Positions 1 to 5,163 of a stretch of 5,163 bases of DNA are shown one piece after another. Numbering within the stretch: the first letter of the stretch is position 1; every line of letters begins with the position of its first letter. Under the pieces are notes generated by a model. The model searched no databases. It had not been told where the DNA came from and saw nothing but the letters and a program-made list of their open reading frames with translations. This DNA comes from Myxococcota bacterium (GTDB taxonomy: Bacteria; Myxococcota_A; UBA9160; PR03). The position numbers and the translations under genes are program-made. Location of the stretch: contig JASJBO010000456.1 of NCBI GenBank assembly GCA_030066475.1, forward strand, positions 1 through 5,163, read 5' to 3'.

Positions 1-1
1 G

Positions 2-3000
2 CCCGAGGTGCGCCGCGCGCTGCGCCCGCTGCTCGAGGAGCTGGGCTGCCACGCCGAGGCGCTCGAGGTGCTGCACGCCGAGGTCGCCGACGCCGACCCC
101 GAGGCCCGTCAGCCGCTGCTCGAGTACGGCGCCGAGCTCGCGGCCACGCACCTGGACGACGACGCGCTGCGTCCCTGGCTCGAGCGCCTGGTCGCGGAGC
201 GTCCCGACGACCCGGAGCTCTGGCTGCGTCTCGCGGCGCTGCACGAGCGCGGCCGCCGGCCCGCCGCGCGCGAGCGCGCCCTGCGCGCCACGTGCGCCGT
301 CCTGGCTCGGACGGACGCGGAGCCGGAGCGGCTGCGCGACCTCCAGCTCGAACGCGCGCGCATCCTCGAGCGAGAGCTCGGCGCGCCGGCGCGCGCCATC
401 GCCGCACTCGAGGCGGCACGGGCGAGCGACCCCGAGCACGAGACCGCGCTCGTGGAGCTCGACCGGCTCTACACCGAGCAGGGCCGCCCGCGCCAGCTCG
501 CCGAGCTGCTCGACACGCGCATCGCGCGGGCCCGCGACGCGGCGCGCTTCGAGCTCGAGCGACGCGCAGCGCAGGTGCGGGCCGACGAGCTCGGCGAGAT
601 GGAGCGCGCAGCGGAGATCTGGCTCGGCCTGCTGCGCGCCGGCGCGATCGCCTCCGAGGAGCGGGCCGCCTCCCTGCCCCGCATCGCGCGTGTCCTGCGC
701 GCGGCGGGCCGCCTCGAGGCCTGGGCGGAGCTGGCGGAAGAGGAGCTGGAGGCCTCGACGGGCGAGTCGGCGCTCTCGCTGCGGCGCGAGCTGGCCGCGA
801 CCTGGATGGCCCCGCTGGCTCGGCCCGAGCGGGCCCTGCCGCACCTGCGCGCCCTGGTCGACGCGGGAAAGGCGCGCGATGCGGAGAGCCTCGCCCTGCT
901 CGACGCGCTGCGGGCCGCGGGAGACGCCGTCGAGCTGGCGCGCCGGCTCGAGCAGCGCCTGCAGCAACACCCGGACGACCCGGGCGGCTGGACCGAGCTG
1001 GCGCGGCTACGCGAGGAGCGCTTGTGGGCACCGGGCGCCGCGGCGCGCGCCTGGAGCCACGTGCTCGAGCTCGACCCGACCGCGCGCGCGGCGATGGCGG
1101 GCCTGCGCCGCGCGAGCGAGCGGCTGGGCGACTGGGCCGAGGTCGCCCACTGGCTCGAGCGCGAGATCGCCGTGGGCCTGCCCGGACCGGCGCTCGCCTG
1201 GCGGCGCGTGGCGCGTCTCCACTGGGAGCGCCTCGGCGACGCCGCCAACGCCGAGCGGGCCTTCGGCGCGGCCCATGACATCGACCCGACCGACCCCGAG
1301 GCGCTGCGCGGACTCCAGAAGATCGCCCTCGCCCGGCGCCAGTGGTCACGCGCCATCGAGCTCTTCGAGGACGAGCTCGAGCTGCTCGCGGGCCCCGGGA
1401 CGGAGGCGGCGCGCGCGGCACTGTGGCTGCGCATCGCGGAGCTGGCCACCGGTCCGGCCCAGGAGCCGGCGCGCGCCGACCGCGCCTTCGTCGAGGCGGA
1501 CGCGACGGGCGAGCTCGGCGCGGCGGAGCTGGCGGCCTGGGCGGACGTCCGCGCCCTGGGCGGGCGAGACGCCGCCTGGTGCGAGGTGTTCGAACGCTGG
1601 TGCGCGCACGCCGACGCGGAGCCGCTCGCCCGCGACTGGCTGGCGCTGGCGGAGTGTCACGAGGCGCAGGACCGCGCCGAGGGCGCGCGTCGCTGCCTCG
1701 AACGCGGGCTCGAGCTCGACCCGCAGGACGGCGCCGGCTGGCAGCTCGCGGCCCGGCTGGCCGAGCGCACCGGCGACCGCTCCGCTGCCGCCGACGCGTG
1801 GGCGCGCGCCGCCGACCTGGCGCCGGGTCCCGCCGCCGCGCGGGCGCTGACTCGCGCGGCCGCTCACCTCGAGGGGCGCGACCCGCTGGCCGCGGCCGAC
1901 CTGCTGGAGCGCGCGGTCGCGCGCGACCGGACCGCGACGGCCGCGAACGCTGCGCTGGCGCGCGTGGCGGCACGCGTCGACCGCGTGGAGCGGGCGACCG
2001 CTGCGGCGGGCCGGCTGCTCGAGCTGGCAGAGGCCGCCCACGACGTGCCGGCGCACGAGGCGCTCGCGGCGTTCCTGGCCGGGGCGCGCTCCGCCCGCGC
2101 ACTCGCGCGCTGGGAGGACGTGGCCGACCTGAGCGCCGCCGCCCTCGAAGTGGAGGCGCTGTGCGCCGAGGCGCTCGCGCTGAGCGGCGAGGCGTCGCAT
2201 CGGCTCGAGGACTGGAAGCGCTGCCGCGCCCACCTGGAGGCGCTGCTGTCGCTTCCCGAGTGCGACGACGAGCGCACCCGACACGCCGCACGACTCGGAC
2301 GCGCGCTCGAGGCGCTCGGCCGGGAGCAGGATGCGCTGGCCCGCTTCGAGCAGGCGCTCACCGACGGCCCCGACCTCGAGGACGCCCACGCGGGTCGCGC
2401 GCGCGTGCTCGAGGCGCTCGGCCGGCGCGAGGAGGCCGCGGGAGCGTGGGCCGCATGGGCCGAGCGCAGTGGCGACCCGCGGCGGCGCGCCGAGCGCCTG
2501 GCGCGGGCGGCGCGGCTGGAGCTCGAAGCGGGGCTCAGCGAGCGGGCCGAGCGCTGGCTGCGCGGCGCGCTCGATGCCGACCCGGATTGCGCCGAGGCCG
2601 CCGTGGCGCTCGCCACGGCGCTCTGGCAGGCGGACCGCCGCGACGAAGCCTTCGAGGTCGCGACGACGTCGGCCGACCGGCTCTCCGACGACGGCGCCGT
2701 CGCCGCGCTGGAGAGCGTGCGCGGTCGCACCTTCGAGGCGCGCGGCGAGAGCCCGAGCGCGCTCGCGGCGTACCGACGGGCCGCACAGTCCGACCCCGAC
2801 GCGCTCGAGGCGGGCCTGGCGGCGGCGCGCCTGTTGCGCGCGAGCGGCGCGTGGCGCGCGGCCGAGAGCTGGCTCGTGGAGCTCTCGGAGCGGCACGCCA
2901 GGCCGGAAGGCCGCGCCGAGCTGCTGCTGGCGACGGGGCGGCTGCGCGCCGGACCGCTCGAGGACATGTCCGGCGCGATCGACGCCTACCGCAGCGCGCT

Positions 3001-3889
3001 GGAGCTGGCGCCGGGACGCGAGGACGTGCGCGAGGTGCTGGCGGCCCTGCTCGAGCACGTCCCGGCCCACGCCGGGGAGGCGCGGGACGAGCACCGGCGC
3101 CTGCTCGCCGGGGAGCCGACCCGCACCCGCTCCATCCGCTCGCTGGTGCGGCTGGCGCGCGAGAGCAGCTCCGCGCGCGACGCACGCGCCGGGCTCGCCA
3201 TCCTGCGGGCGCTCGGCGCCGCCTCCGCCGAGGAGCGCGAGCAGGCCCCCGCGCGCCTCGAGTTCTCCGTGTCGGGCTCGACCGGAGCCGACCCCGTCCG
3301 CGCTTCCCTGGAGGATGCGCTCGGGGCTGGCGCCTCGCTGTGGGCGGAGATCGCGGCGCACAACGAGGTGCTGAGCGCCCCGCGCGCCGGCCGCGAGTCG
3401 ACCCACAAGGCCGGCGGTCATCCGATCGCTGCCCAGAGACGCGCGTACCTCCAGGCCGAGGCCGAGCGCGCCGGGCCCGGCCTGCTGGCCCTGGCGCCGC
3501 AGGACTTCGAGGCGGCCGTGCGAGCCCTGCTGCAGGCGGGAGGCCTGGTGCTGCCCGGCCAGGCGCCGGGTGGCGCCGAGCCCCTGCGACTCGAGCTGGG
3601 CGCGCGCCAGCGACGCAAGCTCCGGCGCACGCTGCGCGAACTCGACCCCGCCGCAATCGACGGCCTGGACTTCGCGAGCTGGCAGCAGGAGCTGCGCGCG
3701 ACGGTGATGGCGCGGGCGCTCGATGCGGCCGGCGGCGACCTGCGCGCGGCGCTGCTGGTGCTGCTCGAAGAGAGCGGCGAGGCCGAGGTCGAGGCGCTCC
3801 CGCCGGAAGCGGACCTGACTCGCTGGGTCGCCGCAACGCCCTCCGCGCGCCTGCTGCTCGGCCAGGTGCTCTCCGCCTGGACCGGTTAG
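2..3889 (+). CDS. Large TPR-repeat scaffold protein, 5' end missing
   Basis: The reading frame is open from the left edge (codons CCC GAG GTG) to TAG at 3887-3889. The GTG at 8 is only the first possible start inside the window; repeats already run there, so the N-terminus, with any signal peptide, is probably outside. Numbering from that GTG gives 1293 residues. Residues ~1-1080 are helical-pair repeats of about 34 residues with the TPR signature (small residue at position 8, Ala at 20, Pro near 32). Clear examples are around DPEHETALVELDRLY (141), HPDDPGGWTELARL (321), DIDPTDPEALRGLQKIA (about 423), LELDPQDGAGWQLAARLAE (about 565), LEALGREQDAL (766) and AIDAYRSALELAPG (about 991). Residues ~1080-1293 lack clear TPRs and hold a basic RRKLRR patch (~1203). 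No catalytic motif or membrane segment is visible. TPR arrays bind protein partners; the partner is unknown. The protein contains only five lysines. The gene converges on lpxC, so it need not share its function. Confidence 0.88.
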   Translation, partial: PEVRRALRPLLEELGCHAEALEVLHAEVADADPEARQPLLEYGAELAATHLDDDALRPWLERLVAERPDDPELWLRLAALHERGRRPAARERALRATCAVLARTDAEPERLRDLQLERARILERELGAPARAIAALEAARASDPEHETALVELDRLYTEQGRPRQLAELLDTRIARARDAARFELERRAAQVRADELGEMERAAEIWLGLLRAGAIASEERAASLPRIARVLRAAGRLEAWAELAEEELEASTGESALSLRRELAATWMAPLARPERALPHLRALVDAGKARDAESLALLDALRAAGDAVELARRLEQRLQQHPDDPGGWTELARLREERLWAPGAAARAWSHVLELDPTARAAMAGLRRASERLGDWAEVAHWLEREIAVGLPGPALAWRRVARLHWERLGDAANAERAFGAAHDIDPTDPEALRGLQKIALARRQWSRAIELFEDELELLAGPGTEAARAALWLRIAELATGPAQEPARADRAFVEADATGELGAAELAAWADVRALGGRDAAWCEVFERWCAHADAEPLARDWLALAECHEAQDRAEGARRCLERGLELDPQDGAGWQLAARLAERTGDRSAAADAWARAADLAPGPAAARALTRAAAHLEGRDPLAAADLLERAVARDRTATAANAALARVAARVDRVERATAAAGRLLELAEAAHDVPAHEALAAFLAGARSARALARWEDVADLSAAALEVEALCAEALALSGEASHRLEDWKRCRAHLEALLSLPECDDERTRHAARLGRALEALGREQDALARFEQALTDGPDLEDAHAGRARVLEALGRREEAAGAWAAWAERSGDPRRRAERLARAARLELEAGLSERAERWLRGALDADPDCAEAAVALATALWQADRRDEAFEVATTSADRLSDDGAVAALESVRGRTFEARGESPSALAAYRRAAQSDPDALEAGLAAARLLRASGAWRAAESWLVELSERHARPEGRAELLLATGRLRAGPLEDMSGAIDAYRSALELAPGREDVREVLAALLEHVPAHAGEARDEHRRLLAGEPTRTRSIRSLVRLARESSSARDARAGLAILRALGAASAEEREQAPARLEFSVSGSTGADPVRASLEDALGAGASLWAEIAAHNEVLSAPRAGRESTHKAGGHPIAAQRRAYLQAEAERAGPGLLALAPQDFEAAVRALLQAGGLVLPGQAPGGAEPLRLELGARQRRKLRRTLRELDPAAIDGLDFASWQQELRATVMARALDAAGGDLRAALLVLLEESGEAEVEALPPEADLTRWVAATPSARLLLGQVLSAWTG
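2305..2425 (+). repeat. DNA-level duplication of one TPR unit
   Basis: An identical 19-base string starting GCTCGAGGCGCTCGG occurs at 2305-2323 and 2407-2425. The offset of 102 bases is exactly 34 codons, one TPR unit. It encodes the helix A segments of two neighbouring repeats (ALEALGREQDAL and VLEALGRREEAA). This is the clearest 34-residue register in the protein and helps phase the degenerate repeats around it. The identity may reflect unit duplication, or conserved TPR residues combined with biased codon use. Confidence 0.55.
3886..3889. other. Convergent stop-codon overlap (TTAG)
   Basis: The four bases TTAG carry TAG of the TPR gene on the plus strand (3887-3889) and TAA of lpxC on the minus strand (3888-3886). 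The two genes therefore overlap tail to tail by four bases. I see no hairpin followed by a T-run on either strand near this point, so intrinsic termination between the genes looks absent. Termination is more likely Rho-dependent, or the transcripts overlap as mutual antisense. Confidence 0.9.
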
Positions 3890-4806
3890 GCCTTGACGAG
3901 GCCGACGGCGGCGGCGACGCGGACCGGGTCGAAGTCGGCGCCGGGGAGGTAGGGCGTGGCCTCGACGTGCTGCGCCTGGGGGGTCGCGAGCAGCTTCGCC
4001 ACCAGCCGCTGGTGCAGCTCGTGGCCGCCGCGCGCCACGCGCACGTGACCGAGCAGGGGCATGCCGATCAGGGCCAGATCGCCGAGCAGGTCGAGCGCCT
4101 TGTGGCGCACGAACTCGTCCTCGTAGCGCAGGCCGTCGCGGTTGAGCACGCCGCGCTCGTCGAGCACCACGGTGTTGTCGAGCGACGCGCCGCGCGCGCG
4201 ACCGGAGGCCCACAACGCCTCGACCTGCTGCACGAACCCGAAGGTCCGCGCGCGGGCGATCTCGCGCTCGAACAGCTCGTCGCAGATCTCGAGGTTCCGG
4301 ACGCGCTGGCGGCGGATCACCGGGTGGTCGAACTCGACCTCGTAGGACACGCGCAGGGAGCGGGCGGGCTCGACCCGGATCCAGCGCGTGCCCTCGTGTA
4401 CCTCGACCGGACGGCGCACGCGCAGCATCCGGCGCGGGGCGCGCTGCTCGTAGATCCCGGCAGCGCGGATCAGGAAGACGAACGAGGCGGCACTGCCGTC
4501 CATCCCCGGCACCTCGGGACCGTCCACCTCGACGCGGACGTTGTCGATGCCGAGCGCGTAGAGCGCGGCGAGCAGGTGCTCGACCGTGTCGATCGTGACG
4601 TCGCCACGGCCGAGGGTGGTGGCGAGCAGGGTTCGCGACAGCGACTCGGGGCGGGCCGGGATCTCGACCGGGTGCAGACCGTCGGTGCGGACGAACACGA
4701 TGCCGCTGCCCGCGTGGGCCGGGTGCAGCGTGAGCTGCACCGGCTTGCCCGTGTGGAGACCGATCCCCGTGCAGGAGATCTTCTCGGCGATGGTACGCTG
4801 ACGCAA
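3886..4806 (-). CDS. lpxC: LpxC, UDP-3-O-acyl-N-acetylglucosamine deacetylase
   Basis: LpxC removes the acetyl group from UDP-3-O-(3-hydroxyacyl)-GlcNAc in the cytoplasm, the first committed step of lipid A synthesis. With the chosen TTG start (4806-4804) the protein is 306 residues, the normal family length (about 300-305), and begins LRQRTIAEKISCTGIGLHTG, matching the family N-terminus. Zinc ligands are visible as H77 (in TVEHLLAAL), H235 and D239 (both in RHKALDLLGD). The catalytic base is E76, the lysine K236, the late histidine H262 (ARGGHELH), and the substrate-site threonine T188 (ARTFGF). MDGSAASF and SLDNTVVL are further family motifs. The frame stays open upstream to GTG codons at 4938 and 4950, but the extra 44-48 residues resemble no LpxC and would overlie the promoter at 4858-4873. 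All catalytic residues are present, so the enzyme should be active. It appears to be transcribed alone, convergent with the TPR gene. Confidence 0.97.
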   Translation of the reverse strand: MRQRTIAEKISCTGIGLHTGKPVQLTLHPAHAGSGIVFVRTDGLHPVEIPARPESLSRTLLATTLGRGDVTIDTVEHLLAALYALGIDNVRVEVDGPEVPGMDGSAASFVFLIRAAGIYEQRAPRRMLRVRRPVEVHEGTRWIRVEPARSLRVSYEVEFDHPVIRRQRVRNLEICDELFEREIARARTFGFVQQVEALWASGRARGASLDNTVVLDERGVLNRDGLRYEDEFVRHKALDLLGDLALIGMPLLGHVRVARGGHELHQRLVAKLLATPQAQHVEATPYLPGADFDPVRVAAAVGLVKA

Positions 4807-4810
4807 AGCG

Positions 4811-4819
4811 CTTCCCCCC
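4811..4819 (-). promoter_or_regulatory. Ribosome binding site for the TTG start of lpxC
   Basis: On the minus strand the bases just before TTG read CGGGGGGAAGCGCT. The G-run can pair with the CCUCC core of 16S rRNA if one G-U pair is allowed, and it sits at normal spacing. It supports TTG at 4806 as the start, together with the LpxC family N-terminus and the promoter lying just upstream. It is not a canonical AGGAGG site. Confidence 0.6.
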
Positions 4820-4857
4820 GAAGGCGCAGATCGTCCGAAGGACTCCGGAAGTGAGTG

Positions 4858-4873
4858 AGCAAGGAACGTGCCA
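4858..4873 (-). promoter_or_regulatory. Sigma-54 (RpoN) -24/-12 promoter of lpxC
   Basis: The minus strand reads TGGCACG-TTCC-TTGCT. This matches the sigma-54 consensus TGGCACG-N4-TTGCW at every defined position, including GG and GC at the required spacing. Transcription would begin near 4846, leaving a leader of about 40 nt before the TTG start that includes the ribosome binding site. Such promoters need an ATP-hydrolysing enhancer-binding protein, usually bound 80-200 bp upstream; candidate sites are at 5000-5035. The match and geometry are seen directly; activity is inferred. I found no good sigma-70 -35/-10 pair on this strand in the same stretch, though a weak one cannot be excluded. Confidence 0.7.
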
Positions 4874-4906
4874 CTCGACAGCGAATCCTGGGGCCTCGAG
4901 CCGACG

Positions 4907-4912
4907 AAAAAT
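4907..4912. promoter_or_regulatory. Short A-tract between promoter and dyads
   Basis: AAAAAT on the plus strand (ATTTTT on the minus strand) stands out in otherwise GC-rich DNA. It lies about 60-65 bp upstream of the predicted lpxC start point, between the sigma-54 element and the tandem dyads. Intrinsic bends or IHF sites often occupy this position at sigma-54 promoters and help loop the enhancer to the polymerase. It does not match the IHF consensus well, so the role is speculative. Confidence 0.25.
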
Positions 4913-4999
4913 CCCTTTCTCCGACAGGCACTTGCCACTCCGGCCCCCACCGGGCGACCGGGCTGACGGCAAGCCCCCGAAGAGCGGCACCCCGTCGGC

Positions 5000-5015
5000 G
5001 TGACGTTCCCGTTAC
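5000..5015. promoter_or_regulatory. Dyad 1, candidate activator-binding site
   Basis: GTGACG-TTCC-CGTTAC is an inverted repeat with six-base arms and one mismatch. It is the proximal member of a pair; dyad 2 starts exactly 20 bp further right. Its right half also lies within the 11-bp palindrome CCCGTTACGGG (5008-5018). Its centre is about 160 bp upstream of the predicted lpxC transcription start. Binding by a sigma-54 activator is inferred from position and symmetry; I do not recognise the motif as that of a named regulator. Confidence 0.45.
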
Positions 5016-5039
5016 GGGCGTGACGCGTCCGTCACGCCC
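5016..5039. other. Perfect 10-bp inverted repeat containing dyad 2
   Basis: GGGCGTGACG (5016-5025) and CGTCACGCCC (5030-5039) are exact reverse complements around the four-base loop CGTC. The core GTGACG-N4-CGTCAC (5020-5035) is a perfect version of dyad 1, set 20 bp away, about two helical turns. That favours two protein dimers bound on one DNA face, about 180 bp upstream of the predicted lpxC start point. A transcript could also fold here, but no T-run follows on either strand, so it is not a standard intrinsic terminator. The right arm runs into the first bases of the 59-bp repeat. Confidence 0.55.
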
Positions 5040-5095
5040 CAGCTGGTGGACTTCGCTCGCCTGCGGCTCGCTGCGCGCGCCCTCCGGGCGCTTGC
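5037..5095. repeat. 59-bp repeat element, copy 1
   Basis: This copy begins CCCCAGCTGGTGG and ends GGGCGCTTGC. It matches the copy at 5101-5159 at 58 of 59 positions. It contains the 8-bp palindrome CCAGCTGG (5039-5046) and a GC-rich hairpin GCGCCC-TCC-GGGCGC (5077-5091). The single difference from copy 2 (C at 5084) is the central base of the hairpin loop, so the stem is intact in both. It is probably an extragenic dispersed element. An open frame through it (PQLVDFARL...) stops at TAG 5097-5099 and shows no sign of being a gene. Confidence 0.85.
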
Positions 5096-5100
5096 CTAGG

Positions 5101-5159
5101 CCCCAGCTGGTGGACTTCGCTCGCCTGCGGCTCGCTGCGCGCGCCCTGCGGGCGCTTGC
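5101..5159. repeat. 59-bp repeat element, copy 2
   Basis: This is the second copy, 64 bp after the first, with CTAGG between them at 5096-5100. It carries the same CCAGCTGG palindrome (5103-5110) and the hairpin GCGCCC-TGC-GGGCGC (5141-5155). Sequence after 5159 (AGGG) departs from what follows copy 1, and the window ends there, so it is not visible whether more copies follow. Confidence 0.85.
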
Positions 5160-5163
5160 AGGG

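Larger units (their letters stand above)
4807..5163. other. Non-coding region upstream of lpxC
   Basis: No convincing gene lies here. The part nearest lpxC (4807-4925) is visibly less GC-rich than the coding DNA and holds the leader and promoter. The middle (about 4926-4996) shows only weak structure: the palindrome GGCACTTGCC at 4927-4936 and a 5-bp stem GGGCT/AGCCC at 4960-4976. The remainder is the tandem dyads and the 59-bp repeats. No gene start on the plus strand is visible before the window ends. Confidence 0.75.

Noticed and set aside
1342..4854. Long plus-strand open frame running through the TPR gene and antisense to lpxC
   Set aside because: Its translation is arginine/glycine/alanine low-complexity and the minus strand carries an unmistakable lpxC. 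Stop codons are rare at this GC level, so long false frames are expected.
4807..4950. 48-residue N-terminal extension of LpxC from GTG 4950
   Set aside because: It does not resemble LpxC N-termini, is less GC-rich than the coding DNA, and would overlie the sigma-54 promoter and the ribosome binding site.
1346..4990. 1214-residue minus-strand open frame
   Set aside because: It is antisense to the TPR gene and out of frame with lpxC, with a biased composition and no recognisable motif.
5020..5035. CRP/FNR-type site (GTGA...TCAC)
   Set aside because: The half-sites are separated by eight bases rather than the six of the CRP consensus, and the arms extend as GTGACG/CGTCAC instead.
5016..5039. 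Intrinsic terminator
   Set aside because: The stem is strong, but no T-run follows on either strand.
5037..5099. C-terminus of a protein reading PQLVDFARL and ending at TAG 5097-5099
   Set aside because: Both repeat copies carry this peptide in different frames and no start or upstream coding signal supports it; it is a by-product of the repeat.
5037..5163. CRISPR array
   Set aside because: There are only two copies separated by 5 bp; no spacers of normal length are present.

Overview
The window comes from a very GC-rich, Gram-negative genome. Nearly every third codon position in the coding regions is G or C, and the presence of lpxC implies lipid A and an outer membrane. The huge alanine/arginine/glutamate-rich TPR protein and the GC level would fit a Myxococcota or other deltaproteobacterial-type lineage, but this is inference from style only; nothing here fixes the taxon.

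Layout. (1) Positions 2-3889, plus strand: the 3' part of one long gene for a TPR superhelical scaffold protein, open through the left edge. It ends in a roughly 215-residue C-terminal region that is not obviously TPR. (2) Positions 3886-4806, minus strand: a complete lpxC, the zinc-dependent deacetylase that commits the cell to lipid A synthesis, with all catalytic residues recognisable. The two genes converge and share the four bases TTAG, which hold both stop codons, so no intergenic space is left for a terminator. (3) Positions 4807-5163: about 357 bp without a gene. Reading outward from lpxC it holds a G-rich ribosome binding site, an exact match to the sigma-54 (RpoN) -24/-12 promoter consensus, a short A-tract, two 16-bp dyads set 20 bp apart, and then a 59-bp element repeated with a 64-bp period up to the right edge.

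The most interesting point is the lpxC control region. A consensus sigma-54 promoter lies about 40 nt before the start codon. A tandem dyad lies about 160-180 bp upstream, the usual place for the enhancer of a sigma-54 activator. If real, the first committed step of lipid A synthesis in this organism would be switched by an ATP-dependent enhancer-binding protein rather than transcribed only by the housekeeping sigma factor. This is a sequence-based hypothesis: the promoter match is direct, while the enhancer role and its activator are inferred.
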